This document shows, piece by piece, positions 16,569 to 25,151 of a stretch of DNA of 64,000 nucleotides; the stretch's first letter is position 1; every line of letters begins with the position of its first letter. The notes under the pieces are model-generated. The model had not been told where the DNA came from and searched no databases. It was given only the letters and a program-made list of their open reading frames with translations. The stretch spans positions 868,001 to 932,000 of the forward strand of contig CP119753.1 in NCBI GenBank assembly GCA_029319145.1. Reading direction: 5' to 3'. Both the position numbers and the translations under genes were made by a program. This DNA is from Microbacter sp. GSS18. GTDB taxonomy: Bacteria; Actinomycetota; Actinomycetes; Actinomycetales; Microbacteriaceae.

Positions 16569-17741
16569 GTGAGCACATCCGTTCCCTACGCCTCCGGTGC
16601 GGCCGCCTCCGGTTCGGCGCACGTCGAGACGCCCGTTCCCTACGACGCCATCCTGCTCGCCGGCTTCGGCGGACCCGAGGGCCAGGACGACGTCATCCCG
16701 TTCCTGCGCAATGTCACGCGCGGACGCGGCATCCCGGACGAACGTCTCGAGGAGGTCGCGCATCATTACCGCCACTTCGGCGGCGTGAGCCCGATCAACG
16801 CTCAGAACCGCGCCCTCAAGGTCGCACTCGAGGCCGAGCTCGCACGCCGGGGTCTGGATCTGCCGGTGTACTGGGGCAACCGCAACTGGGGCCCCTACCT
16901 GCAGGACGCCGTCCGGGAGGCGGCCGACGCCGGGCACACCACCCTTCTGGGGCTCGCGACGAGCGCCTACTCGTCGTTCTCGAGCTGCCGTCAGTACCGC
17001 GAGGACTTCGCGCGCGCCCTCGAGGAGACCGGGCTGGCCGGCACCGTCACGATCGACAAGGTGCGGCAGTTCTTCGACCACCCCGGCTTCGTCCAGCCCT
17101 TCATCGACGGCGTGCGCGACGCCGTGGCGGGCTTCATCGCCGAGGGCGTGGCCCCGGATGCGATCCACGTGCTGTTCTCGACCCACTCGGTGCCCACCGC
17201 GGATGCCGATCGCTCGGGCCCCCGCGACGTCGACTTCGGCGAGGGCGGCGCCTACGCTGCGCAGCACCGCGCGGTCGCCGAGGTCGTCATGGCGGCCGTC
17301 GCCGGTGAGATCGCGGACGCGGGCGGGATCGGCTGGGATCTGGTCTATCAGTCGCGTTCGGGGCCCCCGACCCAGCCGTGGCTCGAGCCCGACATCAACG
17401 ACGCGATCGCCGAGCTGCCGGCAGCCGGGATCCACGCGGTCGCGATCGTGCCGCTCGGCTTCGTCAGCGACCACATGGAGGTCATGTGGGATCTCGACAC
17501 CGAGGCGATGGAGGCCGCGGCCGAAGCGGGCGTCCGCGCGGTGCGCACACCCACGCCCGGCGTCGACCCGGCGTACGTCGCCGGCCTCGTCGATCTCGTC
17601 GAGGAGCGGCTCGCCGGCACCTCGGCGGCGCAGCGTCCGCACCTGACGGACCTGGGCCCCTGGTTCGACGTCTGCCGCCCCGCCTGCTGCGAGAACGTGC
17701 GGGCTGGATTCAAGCCCGCCGCCGCCGGTTTCGCTCCCTAG
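16569..17741 (+). CDS. hemH: Coproporphyrin III ferrochelatase
   Basis: A 390-aa enzyme (also called CpfC) that inserts Fe2+ into coproporphyrin III in the Gram-positive haem pathway. Visible are FGGPEGQDDV, VYWGNRNWGPY, the catalytic-histidine segment FSTHSVP, YQSRSGPPTQPW and PLGFVSDHMEV. Cysteines in SSCRQY and the C-terminal CRPACC cluster match the idea of a [2Fe-2S] site known in some actinobacterial ferrochelatases, although the spacing differs from the M. tuberculosis pattern. GTG 16569 follows GGAGG. The TAG stop forms part of a TAGGAT -10 for the next gene. Confidence 0.93.
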   Translation: MSTSVPYASGAAASGSAHVETPVPYDAILLAGFGGPEGQDDVIPFLRNVTRGRGIPDERLEEVAHHYRHFGGVSPINAQNRALKVALEAELARRGLDLPVYWGNRNWGPYLQDAVREAADAGHTTLLGLATSAYSSFSSCRQYREDFARALEETGLAGTVTIDKVRQFFDHPGFVQPFIDGVRDAVAGFIAEGVAPDAIHVLFSTHSVPTADADRSGPRDVDFGEGGAYAAQHRAVAEVVMAAVAGEIADAGGIGWDLVYQSRSGPPTQPWLEPDINDAIAELPAAGIHAVAIVPLGFVSDHMEVMWDLDTEAMEAAAEAGVRAVRTPTPGVDPAYVAGLVDLVEERLAGTSAAQRPHLTDLGPWFDVCRPACCENVRAGFKPAAAGFAP

Positions 17742-17744
17742 GAT
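17739..17744 (+). promoter_or_regulatory. Putative -10 box of rpiB-like gene, overlapping the hemH stop
   Basis: TAGGAT whose first three bases are the hemH stop codon; 7 nt later ATG 17752 begins. No SD. Confidence 0.55.
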
Positions 17745-17751
17745 TGACCTC

Positions 17752-18297
17752 ATGCGCATCCACATCGCGACCGATCACGCCGGCCTCGAGTTCTCCACCC
17801 AGCTGCAGCACCACCTCGCCGAGGCCGGTCACGAGGTCGTCGACCACGGGCCGATCGAGTACGACCCGCTCGACGACTACCCGGCGTTCTGCATCCGCGC
17901 CGCACAGGCGGTCGTGCGCGACCAGGAGAGCGGCGTCGAAGCGCTCGGGATCGTGTTCGGGGGCTCGGGCAACGGCGAGCAGATCGCGGCGAACAAGGTG
18001 CGCGGCATCCGCGCCGCCCTGGTGTGGAGCGTCGCCACGGCCGAGCTCGCGCGCGAGCACAACGACGCCAACGTGATCGCGATCGGCGCGCGACAGCACA
18101 CCTTCGAGGAGGCGGTGACCTTCATCGACCGCTTCGTCGCGACGCCGTTCAGCGGCGAAGAGCGCCATGCTCGGCGCATCGGCCAGCTCGCCGCCTACGA
18201 GGCCGACGGCACCCTCGAGCCCGATCCCCGGGCCCGCATCGGCGACCCGGACGTCCTCGCCGCCGACGACAGCTCGTTCGATCCCGAAGCCGGCTGA
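17752..18297 (+). CDS. Ribose-5-phosphate isomerase B/LacAB family sugar-phosphate isomerase
   Basis: A 181-aa RpiB-fold isomerase (MRIHIATDHAGLEF, then GHEVVDHGP, then FGGSGNGEQIAANKVRGIRAAL). The active-site phosphate and ring-opening residues lie in these segments. The usual RpiB catalytic cysteine segment (GSGIGMS-like) is replaced by GGSGNGEQIAANK, the actinobacterial form. It probably interconverts ribose-5-P and ribulose-5-P, but a related allose-type substrate cannot be excluded. The C-terminal tail of about 25 residues is acidic. It overlaps the nei start by one base (TGATG). Confidence 0.87.
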   Translation: MRIHIATDHAGLEFSTQLQHHLAEAGHEVVDHGPIEYDPLDDYPAFCIRAAQAVVRDQESGVEALGIVFGGSGNGEQIAANKVRGIRAALVWSVATAELAREHNDANVIAIGARQHTFEEAVTFIDRFVATPFSGEERHARRIGQLAAYEADGTLEPDPRARIGDPDVLAADDSSFDPEAG

Positions 18298-19301
18298 TGC
18301 CGGAGGGGCATTCCGTCCATCGCATCGCCCGCCAGTTCGACCGGAACTACGTCGGGAGCGCCGTGCGCGCCTCGAGCCCGCAGGGACGGTTCGCCGAAGG
18401 GGCGTCGGTGATCGACGGGCGGACCGTCGTGTCGGTTCGCGCCGTCGGCAAGCAGATGTTCCTGGAGTTCGACGGCGACCTGTGGCTGCGCGTGCATCTG
18501 GGCATGTACGGCGCGTGGGACTTCGCCGGCGAGATCCTCGTCGACCCCACGATCGCGTCGGCCAACGGGCGCATGGGCCAGACCAATCAGCGCGGCACGG
18601 ATCTCGAGGGCGCGCCGATCCTGGACGACGCGGGCGAGAACTCGCTGACCTCGATCGGCGCTCCGCGTCGCGCGCGCGTGCACGTGCGCATGTCGGAGCA
18701 GACCACCGGGCTCGCCGACGAGGGCGACCAGTGGCCTCCGCCGGTCGTGGGCCAGGTGCGCCTGCGTCTCATGACCGACGTGACGTGCGCAGATCTGCGG
18801 GGGCCGACCGCGTGCGAGCTGCAGGATCCCGAGCAGGTGCAGGCGACGATCGACAAGCTCGGGCCCGATCCGCTGGTGGACGACGCCGCCGAGGGCGAGG
18901 AGCGCTTCACGCGGGTCGTGCGCCGCAAGCCGACGGCGATCGGCCTGCTGCTGATGGATCAGGCGGTGGTCAGCGGAATCGGCAACGTGTACCGCGCCGA
19001 GATGCTCTTCCGTGCCCGCCAGAACCCGCACACGCCGGGCCGCGACGTTCCCGAGGAGGTCGTGCGCGCGCTGTGGCGCGACTGGGTCGAGTTGCTTCGG
19101 ATCGGCGTCGAGACCGGCCAGATGATGACCATGGACGACCTGTCCGACGAGGACTATCGCAAGGCGATGGCCAGCCGCGATGACCGCCACTGGGTGTACC
19201 ACCGCGCGGGCCTGCCGTGCCGCGTGTGCGGGACGTCGATCGTCGTCGAGGAGGCGGCCGGTCGGAAGCTCTACTGGTGCCCGAGCTGTCAGAAGGGGTG
19301 A
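18297..19301 (+). CDS. Fpg/Nei-family DNA glycosylase (endonuclease VIII-like)
   Basis: A 334-aa base-excision repair enzyme. After Met removal, the catalytic Pro (P2) and Glu (E3) are in MPEGHSVHRIA. The H2TH segment is around the QNPHTPG region. The C-terminal zinc finger CRVC-x16-CPSC is complete, and RKLYWCPSCQ holds the DNA-contacting Lys/Arg pattern. The MPEGHSVHRI opening suits the Nei2-type actinobacterial branch, which excises oxidised pyrimidines. ATG 18297 shares a base with the upstream TGA, so the two genes are coupled. Confidence 0.93.
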   Translation: MPEGHSVHRIARQFDRNYVGSAVRASSPQGRFAEGASVIDGRTVVSVRAVGKQMFLEFDGDLWLRVHLGMYGAWDFAGEILVDPTIASANGRMGQTNQRGTDLEGAPILDDAGENSLTSIGAPRRARVHVRMSEQTTGLADEGDQWPPPVVGQVRLRLMTDVTCADLRGPTACELQDPEQVQATIDKLGPDPLVDDAAEGEERFTRVVRRKPTAIGLLLMDQAVVSGIGNVYRAEMLFRARQNPHTPGRDVPEEVVRALWRDWVELLRIGVETGQMMTMDDLSDEDYRKAMASRDDRHWVYHRAGLPCRVCGTSIVVEEAAGRKLYWCPSCQKG

Positions 19302-19304
19302 CGG

Positions 19305-19946
19305 ATGCGTCAGAACCCGAGTTTCGCGATGACCGACGTGCGGGAGCTGCGGCGCCTGATCGAGCTGAACCCGTGGGTGACGCTCGTCAGCGCGACCGAC
19401 GACGGCCTGGTCGCGTCGCACTACGCCGTGCTGCTGGACGACGCCCACGATGACCTCACCGTCGTCGGCCACGTCGACCGGCCCGACGATCTGATCCACG
19501 GTCTCGGCGAGCGCGAGCTCATGATCGTCGTGCAGGGACCCCACGGCTACATCTCGCCGGGCTGGTACGGCGAGGTCGCCGCGGTTCCGACGTGGAACTT
19601 CGTCTCGGCGCACCTCACGGGGGTTCCCGAGGTCCTCGACGCCGACGAGAACGTGCGCGTGCTCGAGCGGCTCGTGGAGAACTTCGAGAGCGGGATGCCG
19701 CAGCCGCGCGGGATGTGGGCGCCGCCGAACGACGAAGCGTACGTCGACCGGCTGGCGCGCGGCACGACCGGGTTCCGGCTGACCCCGACGAAGGTCGTGG
19801 CCAAGCGCAAGCTCAGCCAGAACAAGCCGGATGAGGTCGTCGAGACGATCATCGGCGAGCTGCGCGCCGGCGGCGCGGCGTACGCCGACCCGCGGCTGGC
19901 GGACGAGATGATTCGCGATCTTCGGACGCGGAGGGCCGCTCGATGA
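19305..19946 (+). CDS. PaiB-like FMN-binding protein
   Basis: A 213-aa split-barrel flavin-binding protein of the PaiB/FMN-binding negative regulator family. Diagnostic parts are NPSFAMTD near the N terminus, ASHYAVLLDD and PHGYISPGWYG, and VPTWNFVSAHLTG, followed by GFRLTPTKVVAKRKLSQNKP. In Bacillus PaiB affects sporulation and protease genes; a DNA target here is unproven, and flavin-dependent reductase activity is an alternative. It starts 3 nt after nei and overlaps the amidohydrolase by 4 nt, forming a nei-paiB-amidohydrolase unit. Confidence 0.9.
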   Translation: MRQNPSFAMTDVRELRRLIELNPWVTLVSATDDGLVASHYAVLLDDAHDDLTVVGHVDRPDDLIHGLGERELMIVVQGPHGYISPGWYGEVAAVPTWNFVSAHLTGVPEVLDADENVRVLERLVENFESGMPQPRGMWAPPNDEAYVDRLARGTTGFRLTPTKVVAKRKLSQNKPDEVVETIIGELRAGGAAYADPRLADEMIRDLRTRRAAR

Positions 19947-21448
19947 GCGTCGGCGTCGGCGAGCGGATCGCCGTCATCGCCGATGTCCGGCTCACCGGCG
20001 GCGAGCGCCTGGACCCGTTCGAGGACGAGCTCGTCGACGTCCACATCGCGGCCGGCCGCATCGCCGACATCGCCCCGGCCCGGGCCCTGCCCCGTCGCGG
20101 TCGCGTGCTCGCCGGGGACGGCGCGTGGCTGATCCCCGGACTGTGGGACCACCACGTCCACGTCGTGCAGTGGGCCCTCGCCGCCCAGCGCGTCGAACTC
20201 GGCGGCGCGACGAGCGCGACGCACGCGGCCGCGCTCATGCGGGATGCGCCGATCCTGCCGGGCGGGCGCCGCATCGGGTCGGGCTTCCGCGACGCCTTCT
20301 GGGCCGATCCTCCCAGCCTCGCGGTGCTGGACGCCGCGACCGGCGACGTGCCCACGTACCTCGTCAACGCCGATGTGCACAGCGTATGGCTGAACTCGGC
20401 GGCGCTGCGGCGCGAGGGCCACGCGCCCGACGGGGTCGGCGTCCTTCGCGAAGGCCCGGCGTTCGAGATCTCGCGCCGACTCAACGACGTCGACCCGGCC
20501 ACGTCCGATCGGCTGGTCGCGCGCATGGCGCGGGATGCGGCGGCGCGCGGGATCGTCGGGATCGTCGACCTCGACATGGCCTGGAACGAGGAGGCGTGGA
20601 CGCGTCGGGCCGCCGCCGGCTTCGACACGCTGCGGGTGGAGTTCGGTCTCTACCCCGAGCATCTCGACCGCGCGATCGGCGAGGGACTGCGCTCCGGCGA
20701 CACCGCGCGCGGGACGGCATCCGATCTCTTCCGCGTCGGCCCGCTCAAGGTGATCACGGACGGGTCGCTGGGCACGCGCACGGCCGCGTGCTCGCACCCC
20801 TACCCGGACGATCCGCATGACCTCGGGATGCTCACCGTCGACCCCTCGACACTGCACGAGCTGCTGAGCCGCGCCGCGGCGGGCGGGCTCTCGGCGGCGG
20901 TGCACGCCATCGGCGACGTCGCGAACAGCAACGCGCTGGACGCCTTCGCGGCGACCGGGGCATGGGGCACGATCGAGCACGCTCAGCTCGTCGCCCACGC
21001 CGACATCCCGCGGTTCGGACGCCTCGGCGTCGGCGCGAGCGTCCAGCCGGAGCACGCGCTCGACGACCGCGATCTCACCGACTCGATCTGGGCCGCGCAG
21101 ACCGCGCAGCCGTATCCGCTCCGCGCTCTCGCCGACGGGGGAGCGAACCTGCTGTTCGGCTCCGACGCGCCGGTGTCGGCGCTGGACCCCTGGGCGGCCA
21201 TCGCGGCGGCCGTGCACCGGACGCGGGACGACCGCGAGCCGTGGCAGCCCCACGAGGGCGTCGACGCCGCGACCGCACTGGCGGCGTCGACGCACGGCGG
21301 CTCCCGGGATGCCGCGATCCTCGAGCCCGGGCTCGTCGCGGACCTGGCACTGTGCGAGCACGATCCGCTGGCCGTCACGGAGGCGCAGCTGCGCGGAATG
21401 AGGGTCGCGGCGACACTGGTGGCCGGCCGCGTCACGCATGCGGCCTGA
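19943..21448 (+). CDS. Amidohydrolase family protein (YtcJ-like)
   Basis: A 501-aa metal-dependent hydrolase of the amidohydrolase superfamily. The HxH metal motif is present in GLWDHHVHVV, a later metal His in AVHAIGDVANSNALDAF, and the Asp in LLFGSDAPVSALDPW, a segment typical of YtcJ/exoenzyme-regulatory-like members. The barrel is flanked by the small beta domain (start and end segments, including LALCEHDPLAVTEAQL). No substrate can be assigned. ATG 19943 overlaps the PaiB gene (ATGA). Confidence 0.9.
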   Translation: MSVGVGERIAVIADVRLTGGERLDPFEDELVDVHIAAGRIADIAPARALPRRGRVLAGDGAWLIPGLWDHHVHVVQWALAAQRVELGGATSATHAAALMRDAPILPGGRRIGSGFRDAFWADPPSLAVLDAATGDVPTYLVNADVHSVWLNSAALRREGHAPDGVGVLREGPAFEISRRLNDVDPATSDRLVARMARDAAARGIVGIVDLDMAWNEEAWTRRAAAGFDTLRVEFGLYPEHLDRAIGEGLRSGDTARGTASDLFRVGPLKVITDGSLGTRTAACSHPYPDDPHDLGMLTVDPSTLHELLSRAAAGGLSAAVHAIGDVANSNALDAFAATGAWGTIEHAQLVAHADIPRFGRLGVGASVQPEHALDDRDLTDSIWAAQTAQPYPLRALADGGANLLFGSDAPVSALDPWAAIAAAVHRTRDDREPWQPHEGVDAATALAASTHGGSRDAAILEPGLVADLALCEHDPLAVTEAQLRGMRVAATLVAGRVTHAA

Positions 21449-21504
21449 CCGGGTCCCCGCGGCGAAACGGGCCGCTGATGCGCGGAGCGGGCCCCGTCAC
21501 CGAC

Positions 21505-21510
21505 TAACGT
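21505..21510 (+). promoter_or_regulatory. Putative -10 box of the leaderless acyltransferase gene
   Basis: TAACGT, then 6 nt (CGAGAG), then GTG 21517. Confidence 0.45.
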
Positions 21511-21516
21511 CGAGAG

Positions 21517-23658
21517 GTGCCATCCGCTGACCACGACTTCGGGCCGCAGAATCTGGGGCACCCGACCCAGACGGTGACCCGCCAGCCGCGCGACCGCTCG
21601 CCCGAGCACGCCGAGCCGTCGCGGTTCCTGCCGCACGTGCAGGGCCTGCGCGCGATCGCGGTGCTGTTCGTCGTGCTCTACCACTTCTGGCCCGGCCGGC
21701 TCACGGGCGGCTACGTCGGCGTCGACGTCTTCTTCGTGATCTCGGGCTTCCTGATCACGTCGCACCTGATGCGCGAGCTGACCGCGACCGGCACCGTGCG
21801 GCTGTCGCAGTTCTGGGCCCGGCGCGCGCGGCGACTGCTGCCGGCGTCGCTCCTGGTCCTGCTGTTCAGCGCCATCGTCGCCGGGAGCCCCTACCTCATG
21901 CCGATCTCGGCGCTGCAGAACGAGGTCCGCGAGATCATCGCGTCCACTTTCTACGTCGAGAACTGGTACCTCGCGCTGAACTCGGCGGACTACCTCAACC
22001 ACGCCGGCGATCCCACGACGGTGCAGCACTACTGGTCGCTCTCGCTCGAAGAGCAGTTCTACGTCATGTGGCCGCTCATCATGCTGCTGGCGGCCTGGAT
22101 CGGGGTCCGCTACGCCCGGGGAGCACGCCGCCGCGCCGTCCTGGTCGCTCTGGGGATCGTGACGGTCGCGTCCTTCGTCTTCTGCGTCGCCTTCACGATC
22201 ACCGATCCGGCGCCTGCCTACTTCGTCACCTTCGGGCGAATGTGGCAGTTCGGGGTGGGCGCCATGATCGCACTGGTGCCGATGCTGCGCGTGCGCCACG
22301 CGGTGGGCAGCTTCGTGCTCGGCTGGACGGGCATCGCGGCGCTGCTGTTCGCGGCGCTCCGGTTCGACGGCCAGACGCCGTTCCCCGGCTACATGGCGCT
22401 CGTGCCGACGCTCGGGGCCGCGGCGGTGATCGCCGCGTCGAACACCGACCGCTGGTGGTACCCGACGCGCGTGCTCGCGATCCGTCCGGCGCAGTTCACC
22501 GGCGACATCTCCTACTCGCTGTACCTGTGGCACTGGCCGCTGATCATCATCGCGCCCTCGGTGCCGTTCTGGGGCCTCACCATCTGGCATCGGCTGTCGC
22601 TGCTGGTCATCTGCTTCGTGCTCGCGTGGCTCACCAAGCGCTTCGTCGAGGACCCCGTGCGCGGCTGGAAGGTCCTGACGACCCGCCGGGCGCGAGTGAC
22701 GCTGTGGTCTTCGCTCGCCGCGATGGCGCTCGTCGCGGGCGTCGCGGGCGGGGCGTGGGCGGTAAACGCGCCCGCGTATCGCGCCGGAGTGACCGAGATC
22801 GAGCAGCTGCGCGCCGATCCGCCGGAGTGCTTCGGTGCGGCATCCGTGCTCGATCCTTCCTGCGAGGGAGTCGAGTTCGCCGACATCCGGCCCGATCCCG
22901 GATTCGCGGGCATCGACCGGCCCGAGCACCCCGAGTGCTTCGTCCAGCTCAACGATGCGCGGCCGGTCACGTGCGCGTTCGGCGTCGACGATCCGGACGC
23001 GCCGACCGTTGCGCTCATCGGCGACAGCCACGCGTACCAGCTGCTGTCGACCTTCGATCGTCTCGCGCAGAAGGAAGGCTGGCGCCTGGTGACGTGGTTC
23101 AAGGGCGCGTGCCCGTGGAACACCACGCCCCTGTCGACGCCGGGCGCGTTCGGGCAGGCATGCGCGCAGTGGCGCGACAGCGTGCGAGAGGCGCTGGCCG
23201 AATCCGACGTCGACGTCGTGTTCACCTCGGCGCTGGCGACGACGCCCTACTCCGCGGACGGATTCGACTCGGCGCACGACGCCGCCGTCGCCGGCTATCG
23301 CCAGGCGTGGGGCGAGGTCCTCGACCGCGGCATCCCGGTGGTGACCGTCGTCGACAACCCGGTGTGGGCGACCGACCCGAACAAGTGCCTGCGCACGCGC
23401 GATGCCGCGGAGTGCGACGGCGCGCGCGGCGACGTCCTCGTCGCCGACGATCCCCTGCGGGACGCGGCAGCCGGCGTCGAGGGCGTCACGCTCCTCGACT
23501 TCACCGACGTGTTCTGCGGCGCCGAGGTCTGCTCCCCGGTCGTGGGCGGCGCGAACGTCTACCGCGACCAGGACCACATCACGGTGACGTTCGCCGACAG
23601 CCTGGGCCCGTGGTACGCCGCCGCCCTCGAGGACGCACTCGCCGCGCGCGCCCCGTAA
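21517..23658 (+). CDS. OafA/YrhL-type membrane acyltransferase with SGNH domain
   Basis: A 713-aa two-domain protein. The N-terminal acyltransferase-3 domain (about residues 27-385) has some ten membrane helices; LRAIAVLFVVLYHFWPG carries the family Arg/His and GVDVFFVISGFLI follows. After a helix (VAGVAGGAWAV) comes an extracytoplasmic SGNH hydrolase-like domain from about residue 490, with the catalytic-Ser block IGDSHAYQ and a C-terminal DxxH-type segment DQDHITV. Such proteins O-acylate cell-wall or exported glycans. It starts leaderless at GTG 21517. Its stop overlaps the next -10 box. Confidence 0.92.
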   Translation: MPSADHDFGPQNLGHPTQTVTRQPRDRSPEHAEPSRFLPHVQGLRAIAVLFVVLYHFWPGRLTGGYVGVDVFFVISGFLITSHLMRELTATGTVRLSQFWARRARRLLPASLLVLLFSAIVAGSPYLMPISALQNEVREIIASTFYVENWYLALNSADYLNHAGDPTTVQHYWSLSLEEQFYVMWPLIMLLAAWIGVRYARGARRRAVLVALGIVTVASFVFCVAFTITDPAPAYFVTFGRMWQFGVGAMIALVPMLRVRHAVGSFVLGWTGIAALLFAALRFDGQTPFPGYMALVPTLGAAAVIAASNTDRWWYPTRVLAIRPAQFTGDISYSLYLWHWPLIIIAPSVPFWGLTIWHRLSLLVICFVLAWLTKRFVEDPVRGWKVLTTRRARVTLWSSLAAMALVAGVAGGAWAVNAPAYRAGVTEIEQLRADPPECFGAASVLDPSCEGVEFADIRPDPGFAGIDRPEHPECFVQLNDARPVTCAFGVDDPDAPTVALIGDSHAYQLLSTFDRLAQKEGWRLVTWFKGACPWNTTPLSTPGAFGQACAQWRDSVREALAESDVDVVFTSALATTPYSADGFDSAHDAAVAGYRQAWGEVLDRGIPVVTVVDNPVWATDPNKCLRTRDAAECDGARGDVLVADDPLRDAAAGVEGVTLLDFTDVFCGAEVCSPVVGGANVYRDQDHITVTFADSLGPWYAAALEDALAARAP

Positions 23659-23661
23659 GGT
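23656..23661 (+). promoter_or_regulatory. Putative -10 box of the gamma-carbonic anhydrase gene, overlapping a stop codon
   Basis: TAAGGT whose TAA is the stop of the acyltransferase gene; 7 nt later ATG 23669 starts. Confidence 0.5.
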
Positions 23662-23668
23662 CGGAGCC

Positions 23669-24211
23669 ATGACGATCGCCGAGGGTGCCTCCGTCCTGTC
23701 CGTCGCGGGCTCGATCCCGCAGCTGGCCGAGGGGTCGTTCGTGGCCGCCGGCGCACGCGTCATCGGCGACGTGCGCCTCGGCGAGGGCGCGAGCGTCTGG
23801 TACAACGCGGTGCTGCGCGGTGACGGCGACAGCATCACGCTCGGCGCCGGCAGCAACATCCAGGACAACGTCTCGGTCCACGTCGATTCGGGCAGCCCGG
23901 TCGTCATCGGCGAGAACGTATCGGTCGGCCACAACGCCGTCGTGCACGGCTGCACCATCGGGGACGGCTCGCTGATCGGCATGGGGTCGGTGATCCTCAG
24001 CGGCGCGGTCATCGGCGCAGGATGCCTCATCGCCGGAGGAGCGGTCGTGCTCGAGGGCACGGAGATCCCCGACGGCTCGCTCGTCGCCGGCGTCCCCGCG
24101 AAGGTGCGGCGTGAGCTCACCCCCCAGGAGCGGGAGAAGCTCCTGCACAACGCCGAGACGTACCGTGCGCACACCGCGACCCACGTGGCGGCGGAGCCGA
24201 TGCGCGGCTGA
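23669..24211 (+). CDS. Gamma-carbonic anhydrase family protein
   Basis: A 180-aa left-handed beta-helix protein with hexapeptide repeats (VIGDVRLGEGASVWYNAVLR onwards). The three zinc-ligand histidines of the gamma class are in place: H71 (SVHVDSG), H88 and H93 (GHNAVVHG). A C-terminal helix (ELTPQEREKLLHNAETY) packs the trimer. It fits the YrdA/PaaY-like branch, whose carbonic anhydrase activity varies. The transcript is probably leaderless. Confidence 0.92.
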   Translation: MTIAEGASVLSVAGSIPQLAEGSFVAAGARVIGDVRLGEGASVWYNAVLRGDGDSITLGAGSNIQDNVSVHVDSGSPVVIGENVSVGHNAVVHGCTIGDGSLIGMGSVILSGAVIGAGCLIAGGAVVLEGTEIPDGSLVAGVPAKVRRELTPQEREKLLHNAETYRAHTATHVAAEPMRG

Positions 24212-24230
24212 GGACGCCGGCGCCCGTCGG

Positions 24231-24959
24231 TCAGACGTGGCGCGCAGCGCCGAGCGCAGGGCCCGAGGCCGCGCGCGGGGCGCTTCGGCCGGACCCCCGG
24301 CGCGGGCGCAGCAGGCGCGCCAGTCCGGCCCCGGTCACGGCCGCCGCGACGGCGGCCATGATCAGCCCGGCGCCGATCCCGATGGCCAGCGTGAGCCAGA
24401 ACGGCTGGCCGTCCGTCCACAGGGGCATCGCCACGGCGAGGAACACCCCGAGGGCCGCGATCCAGGCCACGGCGGTGATCCACACCCAATGACCGGCCCG
24501 CGCGACGCGCCGGCGCAGCTCGAACCACTGCGCGCCGCCGATCGAGACCAGCAGCACGGCGCCCGCCACCAGGCCGAACACGACCTGCGCCCACGGTGGT
24601 CCCGCGAAGACGCTCGCCGCCCATGTCGACGGCGCCATGCCGCACAGATACGCGAGCACCGCGCCGGCGGCGGTCAGCAGCACCCACCGCGCGGCCCGGA
24701 CGGGGACCTCGAGCCGCCGCAGCGCCCACGCCTGCCCGGCGCCCAGCAGCGCGCCCTCGACCGCTCCGGCCGCGAGCACGACGGCCAGCTGCACGCCGGG
24801 GGACGACGCGGCCGTGGCGACGCCCGCGCCCGCCGGGACGACGAAGCCGATCGCCTCGGCGATCGTCGCGGCCGGGACCCAGGTCGCGAGCACGCGACGG
24901 CGCGCGGCCGTCCGGATGGCCGCGGTCGTGGCATCCGATGCGCGCGCGCCCGTGCTCAT
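24231..24959 (-). CDS. Hypothetical membrane protein (6 TM helices)
   Basis: A 242-aa integral membrane protein with six predicted helices (starting near residues 24, 56, 89, 122, 158 and 189) and a basic C-terminal tail. Polar residues inside helices (EAIGF, EGALLGAGQAW) might line a ligand path, but I recognise no family. There is no SD; GACACT sits 7 nt upstream of ATG 24959, a weak leaderless match. It is divergent from the V/A-ATPase operon; the 192-nt gap may hold both promoters (CAGAAT at 25054-25059 is a candidate for the operon). Confidence 0.7.
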   Translation of the reverse strand: MSTGARASDATTAAIRTAARRRVLATWVPAATIAEAIGFVVPAGAGVATAASSPGVQLAVVLAAGAVEGALLGAGQAWALRRLEVPVRAARWVLLTAAGAVLAYLCGMAPSTWAASVFAGPPWAQVVFGLVAGAVLLVSIGGAQWFELRRRVARAGHWVWITAVAWIAALGVFLAVAMPLWTDGQPFWLTLAIGIGAGLIMAAVAAAVTGAGLARLLRPRRGSGRSAPRAASGPALGAARHV

Positions 24960-25151
24960 GCCGCCCAGTGTCCGGCGGTCGAGCCCCGATCGTCATGGGC
25001 CCAAGGTCCCGCGACGGTGCCCGGGGCCCTGGTGCGGCCCCGCGCGCCGGAGGCAGAATCGGACCGTCGGCATCGGAGCCGCCACGCCCGTCGCCATGAC
25101 GGGCGCGACGGGCTCGGTGCCGCATCACATCGACAGGGAGGTGCGTGCGCG

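Noticed and set aside
20983..25128. A 1381-codon open frame on the minus strand across the amidohydrolase, acyltransferase and carbonic anhydrase genes
   Set aside because: It is an antisense shadow of three well-supported plus-strand genes; its translation is low-complexity Arg/Asp/His and matches no fold. High GC suppresses stop codons on the opposite strand.
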